A stretch of DNA of 64,000 nt from Polyangiaceae bacterium (GTDB lineage: Bacteria > Myxococcota_A > Polyangia > Polyangiales > Polyangiaceae): the NCBI GenBank assembly GCA_022842465.1, contig JALHPN010000009.1:1-64000 (forward strand), written 5' to 3'. This document shows positions 18,417 through 28,784 of this stretch, one piece after another. Below the pieces are notes generated by a model, which ran no database searches, was not told the DNA's origin, and saw only the letters and a list, made by a program, of their open reading frames with translations. A program made the translations under genes and the position numbers. Position 1 is the first letter of the stretch. Each line of letters begins with the position of its first letter.

Positions 18417-19799
18417 ATGACTTCGCGCGCTGACGCCGAGCTGAACGAGCTCGTGGAGCTGGGGGACCGCATCCTCGCGATGGCGACCAAGGGAGGCGCC
18501 ACCGTGGCGGAGTGCTTGCTGCGCTCCGGCGCCGAGCTCTCCGCCCGCGTGCGCCTCGACAAGCCCGAGCTCGTGGAGGAGGCGGCGCATCGCTCCGCTG
18601 GCCTTCGCGTCATGAAGGGCAAGCGCGTCGCGACGACGTCGACGAGCGACCTCACCGAGAGCGGCATCAACCGCTTCGTGAGCGACGCGCTGGAGCTCGT
18701 GGAGCTCTCGCAGGAGGATCCGTTCGCCGGTCCGGCCGACGCGGCGCTCATCGGGGATCCGGCGAAGGCTCCGGACCTCGACCTCTACGATCCGAAGGGC
18801 GGCGGGGTCGACGCCGCGCAGGCGATCGAGATCGCGCGCGCCGGCGAGCGGGCGGCGCGCGGCTTCGACCCGCGCATCTCCAACAGCGAGGGCGCGACGT
18901 TCTCCCGCACGGCCGGCGGCGTCGCGCTGTGCCTCTCGAGCGGCTTCCGTGGTGCGTACAAGGGCTCGTACCAGTCGCTCAGCGTGGTGCCGGTCGCCGA
19001 GGACGACGGCGGGAAGAAGCGACGTGGCTATCACTGGACGGCCAAGCGCTTCCTCGACGAGCTCGACGATCCGAAGGCGGTCGGCGAGGAGGCCGCGCGG
19101 CGCACCCTCCGGAAGCTCGGGGCGAAGCCGGTCGCCACGTGCGAGGTGCCGGTGGTCTTCGACCCCGACAGCGCACGCTCGATCCTCGGCATGCTCGCCG
19201 GCTGCGTCATGGGCAGCTCCATCTGGCGGAAGTCGAGCTATCTCGTCGGCCGCGAGGGGACGCAGGTGGCGAGCTCGCTCGTCACGGTGGTCGACGACCC
19301 GCTCATCCCGCGGGCGCCTGGCTCCCGCCCGTACGACGGCGAAGGGCTCGCGAGCCGCCGGAACGTGGTCGTCGAGAACGGCGTCCTCAGGACGTACCTC
19401 TGCGACAGCTACTCGGCCCGGAAGCTCGGTCGTGAGAGCACGGGGAACGCGGCGCGCGGCGGCTCCGCGGGCGTCTCCTCGAGCACGACGAACTTCATCC
19501 TCCAGCCCGGCACCGACACGAACGCCGCGATCGTGAAGGGCACGAAGCGCGGCCTCTACGTGACCGAGATGATGGGCTTCGGCTTCAACGCGGTCACCGG
19601 CGACTTCTCGCGCGGCGCTTCCGGCTTCTGGATCGAAGACGGCGAGCTCGCCTTCCCGGTGAGCGAGGTCACGATCTCGCTGAACGTCGACGAGCTCTGG
19701 AAGAGCATCGACGCGCTCGGCTCCGATCTCGATCTCCGGACCGCGACGGCCGCGCCGACCCTCCGTGTCGCGAAGATGACGATCGCCGGTTCGGGCTGA
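18417..19799 (+). CDS. pmbA: TldE/PmbA-family protease subunit
   Basis: 460 residues, full length for the TldD/PmbA family. The N-terminal domain is followed by the beta-rich C-terminal domain (VVFDPDSARSILGMLAGCVMGSSIWRKSSYLVG, TYLCDSYSARKLGRESTGNA, GLYVTEMMGFGFNAVTGDFSRGASGFWIEDGELAFPVSEVT). The HExxxH zinc site of TldD is absent, so this is the TldE/PmbA-type partner; no TldD gene is nearby. TldD/E complexes degrade or mature peptides. A TAGGCT hexamer sits only 7 nt before the ATG, hinting at a leaderless transcript. Confidence 0.9.
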   Translation: MTSRADAELNELVELGDRILAMATKGGATVAECLLRSGAELSARVRLDKPELVEEAAHRSAGLRVMKGKRVATTSTSDLTESGINRFVSDALELVELSQEDPFAGPADAALIGDPAKAPDLDLYDPKGGGVDAAQAIEIARAGERAARGFDPRISNSEGATFSRTAGGVALCLSSGFRGAYKGSYQSLSVVPVAEDDGGKKRRGYHWTAKRFLDELDDPKAVGEEAARRTLRKLGAKPVATCEVPVVFDPDSARSILGMLAGCVMGSSIWRKSSYLVGREGTQVASSLVTVVDDPLIPRAPGSRPYDGEGLASRRNVVVENGVLRTYLCDSYSARKLGRESTGNAARGGSAGVSSSTTNFILQPGTDTNAAIVKGTKRGLYVTEMMGFGFNAVTGDFSRGASGFWIEDGELAFPVSEVTISLNVDELWKSIDALGSDLDLRTATAAPTLRVAKMTIAGSG

Positions 19800-19879
19800 C
19801 GGGGCCGCTCGGCGCCGCCGGCGCCGAAAACCGTCGCTCGATCCTTGATTCGGCGTTGGAGCAAGGCGAAGGTCGGACA

Positions 19880-20221
19880 GTGACGCCCGAGGAGCTGAAG
19901 GACCTGCGACGCGAGCTCTCCTGCACGGCGAAGGAGCTCGCGCAGGCGCTAGGAGTCGAGCAAGCGACGGTGCTGGCATGGGAGAAGGGCGATCTCTTCC
20001 CGACGAAGGCATTCGTCGACAAGATGGACCGCCTGCGCGCGAAGGGCCCGAGCGCGATCCCCAGGAAGACCCGCGGAGCGCCGGTGGACCCCATGAAGGT
20101 GCTCGCCGACCCGGCGCTCTGGGAGGTCGTGCGGAAGCTCGCGGCCCACAAGAAGCTACGAGACGACGTGCTCGAGCTCGCGAAGGCCTACCCCGACCCG
20201 GCCGTGGGCGAGAAGGCCTGA
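19880..20221 (+). CDS. Small XRE-like helix-turn-helix protein
   Basis: 113 residues. LSCTAKELAQALGVEQATVLAWEKGDLFPTKAFVDKM (about 13-50) reads as a Cro/XRE-type helix-turn-helix. The rest (DPALWEVVRKLAAHKKLRDDVLELAKAY) is helical and may dimerise. The GTG at 19880 is preferred over the TTG at 19856 because GAAGG at 19868-19872 lies at the right distance. It ends 4 bp before the convergent scpB stop. The regulatory target is unknown. Confidence 0.72.
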   Translation: MTPEELKDLRRELSCTAKELAQALGVEQATVLAWEKGDLFPTKAFVDKMDRLRAKGPSAIPRKTRGAPVDPMKVLADPALWEVVRKLAAHKKLRDDVLELAKAYPDPAVGEKA

Positions 20222-20225
20222 GCCC

Positions 20226-21597
<1,372 letters not shown>

Positions 21598-21611
<14 letters not shown>

Positions 21612-22788
21612 GGTCGTCGTCCTCTTGGCGCGGCCTGCGGTCCGGGGAGCTCTCGGCGTCCGGCGGTCCTTTCGCCTCGGTGTCGCCCTGGCCTTGCGCG
21701 TCCGTCGCTCCCGACGTCGTCATGTCGGGAGCGGCGTGCTCGGGCGCCAGTGTATCGAAACCGGCCGCTCCGGTCTCGGATCCACTTCCGTCGAAGGCCA
21801 GCTCGGAGCGCTCGAACGCGGCGAGTCGCTCCACTTCGCCCAGGTCTCCCTGCACGTCGACCGTGACGTCGGGGAGGCTCTCGCCGTCGCCCTCTGGGAT
21901 CATCGGCGGCGCGTGGTCCGTGGCGCCGGCGGCGGGCGCCTCGGTCGGGCTCTCTCCCGGCCGCGCCGGCCCGTCCGACGTGATCTGCGCGTTGGCGAAG
22001 AGCATGCTGGGGTCCTCGTCGCCCGTCACCTGCGCTGCGAACTCCACGAAGATGGGCGCATGCGGATCGGCCTGGAAGAGGCGCGTCATCCTGAGCTTCG
22101 TCATCTCGAGGAGCGCGAGGAACGTGATCACGAGGTCGAAGCGCGTCGTCTGCCCTTCGAAGAGGTCCTCGAACTGCACGCGCTTCTTCTCTCGGAGGAT
22201 GTCGACGAGCTCGTTGATGCGGTCCGTGAGCGTCATCCGCTCGTGGACGATGTCGTGCGAGAGCTTGACCTTGCTCCGTTCGAGGACGCCCTGGAAGGCC
22301 TCGACGAGGGAGAAGAGGGGGACGTGGGCGAGGGGGGGAAGGCCGGTCTCGACCACCTCCTCGAGCCGCATGCCGCGGAGGAAGACGTCGGCGCCTGCGA
22401 CGCCGCGCGAGACGAGGTCGGCCGCGGCCTGCTTGTACTTCTGGTACTCGAGGAGCCTTCGTATGAGCGCCTCGCGCGGGTCCTCCTCCTCCCCCGTCGC
22501 GTCGTCCTCCTGGCCGGGAGGGGGCGCCGGGAGGAGCTGCTTCGACTTGATGTGGGCCAGGGTGGCGGCCATCACCAGGTACTCGCTCGCGAGGTCGAGG
22601 TCGAGCAGCTGCATCACGGCGAGGTACTCGAGGTATTTCTCGGTGACGAAGGCGATCGGGATGTCGAGGATGTCGAGCTCGTGCTTCTGGCAGAGGTGCA
22701 AGAGCAGGTCGAGCGGCCCCTCGAACGTGGGCAGGCTGACCTTGTAACCGCCTGCGGGCGCGGGCTCGAGGGGTTCGGCTGAAGGCAC
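21598..22788 (-). CDS. scpA: ScpA, segregation and condensation protein A (kleisin)
   Basis: 396 residues. The N-terminal kleisin domain is clear (YKVSLPTFEGPLDLLLHLCQKHELDILDIPIAFVTEKYLEYL, LASEYLVMAATLAHIKSKQLLP), as is the C-terminal winged-helix segment near 215-262 (LVITFLALLEMTKLRMTRLFQ). ScpA bridges the SMC heads. The last 120 residues are a low-complexity acidic extension not found in typical ScpA (about 250 residues). The start is a GTG. It is coupled to scpB. Confidence 0.93.
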
Positions 22789-22928
22789 GACCCCGCCGGC
22801 TTAGAGGAGAGCCAGCGCGGCATCAAGGGTCAGGGGTCGCCGATTTTCTCCACAGGTTTCCACCACTACCCCCACTCTCGGAGATCCCGCTAGGATGGTG
22901 ACGTGGGCCCGCCGGCACCGAGGCTGTC

Positions 22929-25403
22929 GTGAACGAGGCGCAAGCGCTCGTCGCCCGCGTGTGCGCGACGTGTGGCGCGCGCTATCCGGAGGACGCCCTC
23001 TTCTGTCCGAACGACGGCGCCCCGCTCCAGAGCGCCGCGGGCGCCGAGCGCGACGGCAACGACCCTTACCTCGGGCAGGAGATCGCCGGGCACATAGAGA
23101 TACGCCAGCTCGTCGGCATCGGCGCGATGGGCCGCGTCTACCGCGCGTTCCAGCGCGGGATCGATCGCGACGTCGCGGTGAAGATCCTCCACCGCGAGCT
23201 GTCTGCGAACGCCCAGCTCGTCTCGCGTTTCACGAGGGAGGCGAAGGTCGCGTCGCGGCTCCAGCACCCCAACGTCGTGCAGGTGCTCCTCGCCGGCCAG
23301 CTCCCGGACCGTGCTCTCTACATGGTCATGGAGTTCCTGGACGGGCTGTCCCTCCAGAGCGCCATCCTCGCGGCCGGCGGCGCGCTCCCGCTGTCTCGTG
23401 CGCTCCACATCACGCTCCAGCTCTGCGAGGCCGCGGGCGAGGCGCACCAGCAGGGCATCGTCCACAGGGATCTGAAACCCGAGAACGTCATGCTCGTCCG
23501 CCGGGGCTCCGACGACGACTTCGCGAAGGTGCTCGACTTCGGCATCGCGCGCATCAACTGGGGCGAGCAGTCGGTCGCGACCGCCGCGGGGCTCATCTTC
23601 GGCACCGCGCGCTACATCTCTCCGGAGGGCGCGCAGGGACATGCCGTCGGACCGCCCAGCGACGTCTATTCGATCGCCACGCTGCTCTACCAGATGCTCG
23701 GCGGCAGGACGCCGTTCGAGGGCGACCAGGCCGTCGGGCTCCTCGTGCAGCAGATCCACGACGCGCCACCGGCCCTCAAGTCGATCGCTCGTGCGCACTA
23801 CGTGCCCGACGCGCTCGCCGACGTGATCATGGCGAACCTCGTGAAGGATCCGGCGAAGCGGGAGCCGGATGCTCGCGCGCTCGGGCAGTCGATCGTGGAC
23901 GCCGCCAAGCGCGCGGGGCTGTCGGCCGACGAGATCTCGCGTCCCATCCTCCGTCGGCCTGCGAGCGCGATGCAGCTCGCGTCGCTCGAGCGGACGAGAC
24001 AGCACGATCTCACGCCGGAGCTGACCTCGCGCCTGTCACCGACGCCGGGACCGGTGAACGGATCCGCCGCGGTGAACGGCGGCGCCGCGCGGCCGCCGAC
24101 GGGCGCGACGGTGAAGTGGGAGCCGCCGTCCGAGTTCCAGGCGAAGCTCGCGGCGGGGCTCTCTGGCGCCGTCGCGCAGGGGCAGACCTCCGGCGAGGCG
24201 ACGTCCTCGTCACCGGACCTCGCCGCCGTCCGCGGACGCGTGTCGTCGTCCGTCGATGCGACGATGGACGACGCGAGCGCTCCGCCGGCGCCGGCGGGCT
24301 CGGCGCCGAGCTTCCCCGTGCTCCCGTCGTCGTCCGTCTCACGTACCGTCGCCGAAGACCCACGCGCATCCACGCAGTACACGCCGCCGGTCGCCGCCGC
24401 GATGGAGCCCTCCGCGCCCGTCGCCGCGCCGCCGAGCCGTCCGTCGGGTCCCGACACCGCGCGGTCCAATCGCGCGTCGCGTCCTTCCGCCGGTGAGCCA
24501 GAGGAGTCGCGGTCGCGCGGGACGCTCTTCATCGTCGCCCTCTGCTTCGTGGTCGGCGTGCTCGGCGCCGCGCTCATCGCGTGGCGGATGGGCAAGCTCG
24601 GCGGCGACGCCGACGCCGAGCGCTACGTCGCGCGCGCGACCGACGCGATGTACAAGAACCACTTCGGGGCGCCGCCCGGCGAGAACGTCCGCGACCTGAC
24701 CGACGAGGCCCTCCGCCGATGGCCCTCCGATCGACGCTTCGCCGACATCCGCGAGCGCGCCGCGAACGAGCTCGTCGCGCAGGCCGGTAGCCACCGCGCC
24801 CCGGGTGAGGTCCAGGAAGCGCTTCGGCTCGCGAAGCTCGCCCTCGAGCTCGACCCGAAGGACGCGAGCGCGAGGCGCCTGGTCGAGCAGCTCGAGGCAG
24901 AGATCGCGACGGCCCCGACCTCGAGCGCGGCGCCGCTGCCGCCCTCGAGCGCCGGGCCGGCCGTGACCCCTGCGCGTCCGGTGTCGGGAGGCGTGCCTGG
25001 GGCGCGCGTCGTGCTCGAGGTCGCTCCCGACCTGCCGAAGCCGACGCAGCCCGCGGAGCTCACCGCGAAAGTGACCTCGAAGGCGGCGCTCGGGGACGCC
25101 GCATTCGTCGTCGCCGGGCCGGGCCTCGCCACGCCGGCGCGGGTCGCGGCGCAGGGGGACGGCGTCGTGTTCAAGGCGGCGTTCGGCTTCCCGCGCGCCG
25201 GCAGGTACGAGGTCGCGTTCACCGCTTCCGACGCCGGGAAGACGGTGCGCGCGGCGCGAAGCGTGATCGTCGCCGAGCCCGCGAGGACGCCGCCGCCCGC
25301 GGGCACGCAGTCCCCGCCGGCGACGCCGCCGACGCCGACGGCGTCGCCGCCGCCGACCACGCTTCCTCCGCCCGCGTCCTCCGGGAGCGTCAAGTGGCTC
25401 TAG
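22929..25403 (+). CDS. Zinc-ribbon Ser/Thr protein kinase with one membrane helix
   Basis: 824 residues. A CxxC...CPxDG zinc ribbon (CATCGARYPEDALFCPNDG, 12-30) precedes a complete Hanks-type kinase (about 50-325): GIGAMGRVYRA loop, K85 (VAVKIL), HRDLKPEN with D181, and DFG at 203-205. It is therefore predicted active. A Pro/Ser-rich linker, one transmembrane helix (about 531-555) and an extracytoplasmic helical/Pro-rich region follow. The start is a GTG; TAGGAT at 22891-22896 may be its -10 box. The stop overlaps the following outer-membrane protein gene by 10 bp, a coupling that suggests envelope-related signalling. Confidence 0.92.
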   Translation: MNEAQALVARVCATCGARYPEDALFCPNDGAPLQSAAGAERDGNDPYLGQEIAGHIEIRQLVGIGAMGRVYRAFQRGIDRDVAVKILHRELSANAQLVSRFTREAKVASRLQHPNVVQVLLAGQLPDRALYMVMEFLDGLSLQSAILAAGGALPLSRALHITLQLCEAAGEAHQQGIVHRDLKPENVMLVRRGSDDDFAKVLDFGIARINWGEQSVATAAGLIFGTARYISPEGAQGHAVGPPSDVYSIATLLYQMLGGRTPFEGDQAVGLLVQQIHDAPPALKSIARAHYVPDALADVIMANLVKDPAKREPDARALGQSIVDAAKRAGLSADEISRPILRRPASAMQLASLERTRQHDLTPELTSRLSPTPGPVNGSAAVNGGAARPPTGATVKWEPPSEFQAKLAAGLSGAVAQGQTSGEATSSSPDLAAVRGRVSSSVDATMDDASAPPAPAGSAPSFPVLPSSSVSRTVAEDPRASTQYTPPVAAAMEPSAPVAAPPSRPSGPDTARSNRASRPSAGEPEESRSRGTLFIVALCFVVGVLGAALIAWRMGKLGGDADAERYVARATDAMYKNHFGAPPGENVRDLTDEALRRWPSDRRFADIRERAANELVAQAGSHRAPGEVQEALRLAKLALELDPKDASARRLVEQLEAEIATAPTSSAAPLPPSSAGPAVTPARPVSGGVPGARVVLEVAPDLPKPTQPAELTAKVTSKAALGDAAFVVAGPGLATPARVAAQGDGVVFKAAFGFPRAGRYEVAFTASDAGKTVRAARSVIVAEPARTPPPAGTQSPPATPPTPTASPPPTTLPPPASSGSVKWL

Positions 25404-26191
25404 AGCGCAGGCATGTCGCGGCGCTCCTCGCGCTCGTCTCCGCGCTCTCGGCGCCGGCGCCTGCGCTCGCGCAGAAGCGCTCTGCGACGCCCGCGAAGGA
25501 GCCCGCGGCGCCGAGCTCGACGCCCCCCGCGCCGAACGCCGCGCGGGTCCTCGACCGCATCATCGATCGTCCGCATACGGTCGCGGAGATCGAGGCCGGC
25601 ATCGTCGCGCTCCCCGGCGCGCCGGTCTCCCCGGGGCAGCGCGGCGGCGACACGCCGTTCGGCACCATCGGCCGCGGGGACGCGACGCTCCAGACGGGCA
25701 TCCACGTCCTCTACCGCTTCACGCGCGAGCTCGAGATCGGCGCGGGCGCGCTCTTCGCCCCCAGCCCCACGTCCGACAAGGAGTACGGCGGCCTCCGCGG
25801 CCTCCAGCGAACGCACTCGCGAAGTTACTTTTTCCTCGGCGTGGAGGGCCGCTACATCCCGATCCACTACGACTACTTCGAAGCCTGGGTCGGCGTGTCG
25901 GTCGGCGGCGTCGTGGTTGCCGACCGCTTCGTCACGGAGGGAGACTCCGTGCCGACGATCCTCGGTACGCGCGAGGTGACGATCCGCACCGAAGGGCTCG
26001 GCGTCGGCGCGCAGCTCGGCGGGAGCTACTACATCTCCGAGAACTGGATCGCGGGCCTGAACTTCCGCGGCTACACGTGGCTCCTCCCCGACGCGGCGCG
26101 TTGCTCCTCGATCGGGGACTGCGCCACCCTGTCGGGGACGGTGCTCGCCCTCGAGTCGGGCCTCACCATCGGCTACCGCCTCCCGCTCTGA
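25394..26191 (+). CDS. Predicted outer-membrane beta-barrel protein
   Basis: 265 residues. A signal peptide (about 1-26, ending APALAQ) is followed by a Pro-rich stretch. Then come alternating hydrophobic strands with aromatic girdle residues (SYFFLGVEGRYIPIHYDYFEAWVGVSVGG, GAQLGGSYYISENWIAGLNFRGYTWLL) ending in LTIGYRLPL, all typical of a small OmpA/OmpW-like barrel. A terminal aromatic residue is absent. The GTG start lies inside the end of the kinase gene. Specific function unknown. Confidence 0.72.
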   Translation: MALERRHVAALLALVSALSAPAPALAQKRSATPAKEPAAPSSTPPAPNAARVLDRIIDRPHTVAEIEAGIVALPGAPVSPGQRGGDTPFGTIGRGDATLQTGIHVLYRFTRELEIGAGALFAPSPTSDKEYGGLRGLQRTHSRSYFFLGVEGRYIPIHYDYFEAWVGVSVGGVVVADRFVTEGDSVPTILGTREVTIRTEGLGVGAQLGGSYYISENWIAGLNFRGYTWLLPDAARCSSIGDCATLSGTVLALESGLTIGYRLPL

Positions 26192-26203
26192 CGGCGCGCC
26201 TGT

Positions 26204-26219
26204 CTCGGACGACTCCGAG
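26204..26219. terminator. Short hairpin after the barrel-protein gene
   Basis: CTCGGA-CGAC-TCCGAG, 6 bp with a 4-nt loop, 12 bp after the stop. There is no T-run, so its termination strength is doubtful. Confidence 0.3.
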
Positions 26220-26247
26220 GTGTCGTGACCGCGGGCGGGGACGTGCT

Positions 26248-27072
26248 ATGGCCCGCGCCATGGCGCTCGTCCGTCCCACCGCCCTCGTCGTCCTTCCGCT
26301 CCTCCTCGCCGCCGGCGCCTTCGCCGTCGGGGCTTGCTCGTCGTCGGCGTCCACCGCGACGCCGGTGACGCCCGCGACGCCAGAGGAGGACGCGGGAGCG
26401 CAGGTGAGGCCCGTCGTCGACGCCGAAGCACCGGTCGTGGAAGAGGAGCCCGATCCGCTCGCCTCCTGCACGAAGGACCCGGGCGCGACACCGCCGACGT
26501 TCGATCCCGCGTCCGTGGCCGATCCGATCGGCGGCGCGGACAAGTTCACGCTCGCGATGGCGCTCGCGGGCTTCCCGGACGGGGCAGGGAAGCTCACCGC
26601 CCGGATCCGCACGGAGAAGCGCTCCATCGTCTGCACGCTCGACGAGGCCGCGGCGCCGATCTCCGTCGCGAACTTCGTCGGTCTCGCGCGAGGGACGCGC
26701 CCCTACAAGGTCGGGACGAAGTGGGAGGTCGGTCGCTTCTTCGACGGACTCGTCTTCCACCGGGTGATCCCGGACTTCGTCATCCAGGGCGGCGACCCCG
26801 ACGGCATGGGCACCGGCGGCCCGGGGTACGATCTCGTCACGGAGAACCAGGTCGCGGAGCCTCTCGGAACGCTCGCGATGGCGGCGTCGAAGAAGGTGAG
26901 CGGCAGCCAGTTCTACATCGTCGTAGGCCAGGGCCCGGAGGCGAACTACAACGTGTTCGGCTCGTGCACGACGGAGGTCGCGATCGCGATCGCGTCTGTC
27001 CCGCGCGACGAATACGACATGCCGAAGACGCCGGTCCACATGCTCTCGATCGACATCGCGCGCTGTCCCTGA
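26248..27072 (+). CDS. Cyclophilin-type peptidyl-prolyl isomerase lipoprotein
   Basis: 274 residues. The N-terminus is a lipoprotein signal (LLLAAGAFAVGAC) followed by an Asp/Glu/Pro-rich spacer. The cyclophilin domain (about 110-274) contains FFDGLVFHRVIPDFVIQGGD (catalytic Arg in FHRV), GTGGPGY, LGTLAMAASKKVSGSQFYIVV and NYNVFG. It should accelerate proline isomerisation of periplasmic proteins. The ATG at 26248 follows a G-rich element. A second ATG at 26260 fits better if TATGGC (26247-26252) is a -10 box for a leaderless message. Confidence 0.9.
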   Translation: MARAMALVRPTALVVLPLLLAAGAFAVGACSSSASTATPVTPATPEEDAGAQVRPVVDAEAPVVEEEPDPLASCTKDPGATPPTFDPASVADPIGGADKFTLAMALAGFPDGAGKLTARIRTEKRSIVCTLDEAAAPISVANFVGLARGTRPYKVGTKWEVGRFFDGLVFHRVIPDFVIQGGDPDGMGTGGPGYDLVTENQVAEPLGTLAMAASKKVSGSQFYIVVGQGPEANYNVFGSCTTEVAIAIASVPRDEYDMPKTPVHMLSIDIARCP

Positions 27073-27085
27073 GACGAGTCTCGTA

Positions 27086-27102
27086 GCGGCTCCGTCAGCC
27101 GC
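27086..27102. terminator. Hairpin between convergent genes
   Basis: GCGGCT-CCGTC-AGCCGC, a 6-bp stem with a 5-nt loop at the meeting point of the cyclophilin gene and the minus-strand export gene, whose stop lies in the loop and stem. It may act bidirectionally; no T-run. Confidence 0.35.
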
Positions 27103-27841
27103 CCGCGGCGACGACGCCGATCGCGAGGAACGCCGCGAGGCGATCGAGGACGACGGCGGCGATGGCGAGGAGGCCGATCGCGCGGAGCGGCGCGAGCAGC
27201 GAATGGACCTGCGCGGGGGACGCGGCGCGGGCGACGAGCGCGAACGCGAGCTCGAGGACCACCGCCGCGCCGAGGAGCGGGGCGCCTACCGCGAGCGCGA
27301 CGCCGATCCCGGCGGCGAGGTCCGCTGCGACGGCGCGGAAGACCACGGCTGCGCCGCCGACAGCGACGTCCTGCGGCGCTCGGGCGAGGGCGCCTGCCAC
27401 CCGCGACGGGCCGCCCGACGAGAGGAAGATGGTGCTCGCGACGAGCGAGAGAAGGACGCCGAAGGAGCTCGGCCTGTCCTCGACCACCGCCAGCCCCTGT
27501 CCGTCGGCAGAGCCGCGGAGGCCGTCGACGAGCCCGCCCGCCATCGTCGCAGACCAGAGAGGGATCGCTGCGGCGAGGGCCACGGGGATGCCGAGCACGA
27601 TCTCGCCGAGCGCGCGGAGGACCCACGGCAAGGTCGACGAGGCCTCCGCCGCGCCGGCGGGGCTCGCAAGGACGACCACAGGCGCGATCACGGCCGCGAG
27701 GCCGAGGCCGACCACCGCCCGCGCGGAGGCGGGGAGCGCACGGAGCCCGAATGCGGGCACGAGCGTCACCGTCGGCGCCACCCGCGCCCACGCGAGCCCG
27801 ATCGCCTCGAGCTCCCCGATCGTGAACGGCGCGGGCGCCAT
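27095..27841 (-). CDS. FliR/SctT-family export-apparatus protein (orphan)
   Basis: 248 residues, almost wholly hydrophobic with about six membrane helices. LAWARVAPTVTLVPAFGLRALPASARAVVGLGLAAVIAP near the N-terminus matches FliR/SctT, the type III export-gate subunit that packs with FliP and FliQ. The ATG at 27841 is chosen because family similarity starts there; the frame upstream runs into a divergent region. No fliP, fliQ, flhA, flhB or other type III gene is in the window, so it is isolated. Assignment rests on pattern and length (about 250-260 in the family). Confidence 0.68.
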   Translation of the reverse strand: MAPAPFTIGELEAIGLAWARVAPTVTLVPAFGLRALPASARAVVGLGLAAVIAPVVVLASPAGAAEASSTLPWVLRALGEIVLGIPVALAAAIPLWSATMAGGLVDGLRGSADGQGLAVVEDRPSSFGVLLSLVASTIFLSSGGPSRVAGALARAPQDVAVGGAAVVFRAVAADLAAGIGVALAVGAPLLGAAVVLELAFALVARAASPAQVHSLLAPLRAIGLLAIAAVVLDRLAAFLAIGVVAAGG

Positions 27842-27908
27842 GATCTCGATCGGTCTACCAGCGATGACGGTTGACTGTCGACGGTGGTGAAATGACGATG
27901 CGGACCCC

Positions 27909-28760
27909 ATGGCTGCCCTCGACCTCTCCACCGTCGGTAAAGAAGGCTCGCTCTCGACGTTCTCGTACACGTGGAAGGACACTGTCCTCTACGCCCTCGG
28001 GATCGGCGCGAAGAAGGAGGAGCTCGACTACCTCTACGAAGGGCGCGGGCCGAAGGTCATCCCGAGCTTCGCGGTCGTGCCGATGTTCGATCCGATGTTC
28101 CAGCTCGTCGCCAGCACGGGCGGCGACCTGTCGATGGTCGTGCACGGCGCGCAGCGCGTCCGCGTTCACGCCGCGCTGCCGCCGGAAGGGACCGTCACGA
28201 CCTCCGGCCGCATCCGGAAGATCTACGACATGCGGAAGTTCGCGATCGTCCTCGTCGATCTCGAGACCAAGGACGCGTCGGGAAAGCTCCTCTTCGAGAA
28301 CATGACGCAGATCATCTTCCGCGGAGCGGGCGGCTTCGGCGGAGAGCCGCCGGTCAAGGAGGAGAAGGTCGCCGAGGTCCCGAAGGGCCAGGAGCCGGAC
28401 TTCCGGGTCGAGGAGGTGACGACCGCGGAGCAGGCGCTCCTCTACCGCCTCAACGGCGATCGCAACCCGCTCCACGCCGACCCGGCGTTCGCCGCGAACG
28501 TGGGCTTCACCCAGGGGCCCATCCTCCACGGCCTCTGCACCTACGGCTTCATGGTCCGCCACGTCGCGAAGGGCGCCCTCGGCGGTGACGCCACCAAGAT
28601 CACCGGCTTCGAAGCCCAGTTCCGCCGGCCCGTCTGGCCGGGCGACACCCTCGTGACGGAGGGCTGGAAGGTCGCTCCCGGAAAGATCGCCCTCCAGGTG
28701 AGCGTGAAGGAGCGCAGCGAAGTCGTCATCAGCGGCGCGTGGGCCACCACCGTCGAGTGA
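27909..28760 (+). CDS. MaoC-type enoyl-CoA hydratase 2
   Basis: 283 residues, a double hotdog. The C-terminal half carries the hydratase-2 signature with catalytic Asp and His (YRLNGDRNPLHADPAFA) followed by GFTQGPILHGLCTYGF. The N-terminal hotdog is the substrate-side domain, as in the peroxisomal multifunctional enzyme type 2. It hydrates trans-2-enoyl-CoA to the (R)-3-hydroxyacyl-CoA in fatty acid breakdown. It lies 2 kb from a thiolase gene with which it could cooperate. Confidence 0.88.
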   Translation: MAALDLSTVGKEGSLSTFSYTWKDTVLYALGIGAKKEELDYLYEGRGPKVIPSFAVVPMFDPMFQLVASTGGDLSMVVHGAQRVRVHAALPPEGTVTTSGRIRKIYDMRKFAIVLVDLETKDASGKLLFENMTQIIFRGAGGFGGEPPVKEEKVAEVPKGQEPDFRVEEVTTAEQALLYRLNGDRNPLHADPAFAANVGFTQGPILHGLCTYGFMVRHVAKGALGGDATKITGFEAQFRRPVWPGDTLVTEGWKVAPGKIALQVSVKERSEVVISGAWATTVE

Positions 28761-28784
28761 GCGCGCGCCGGTCGGAGTCGGGTC

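Noticed and set aside
22846-22865. Replication origin at the DnaA-like boxes
   Set aside because: Only two imperfect sites, with no dnaA/dnaN neighbours and no AT-rich unwinding region. It is kept only as a low-interest observation.
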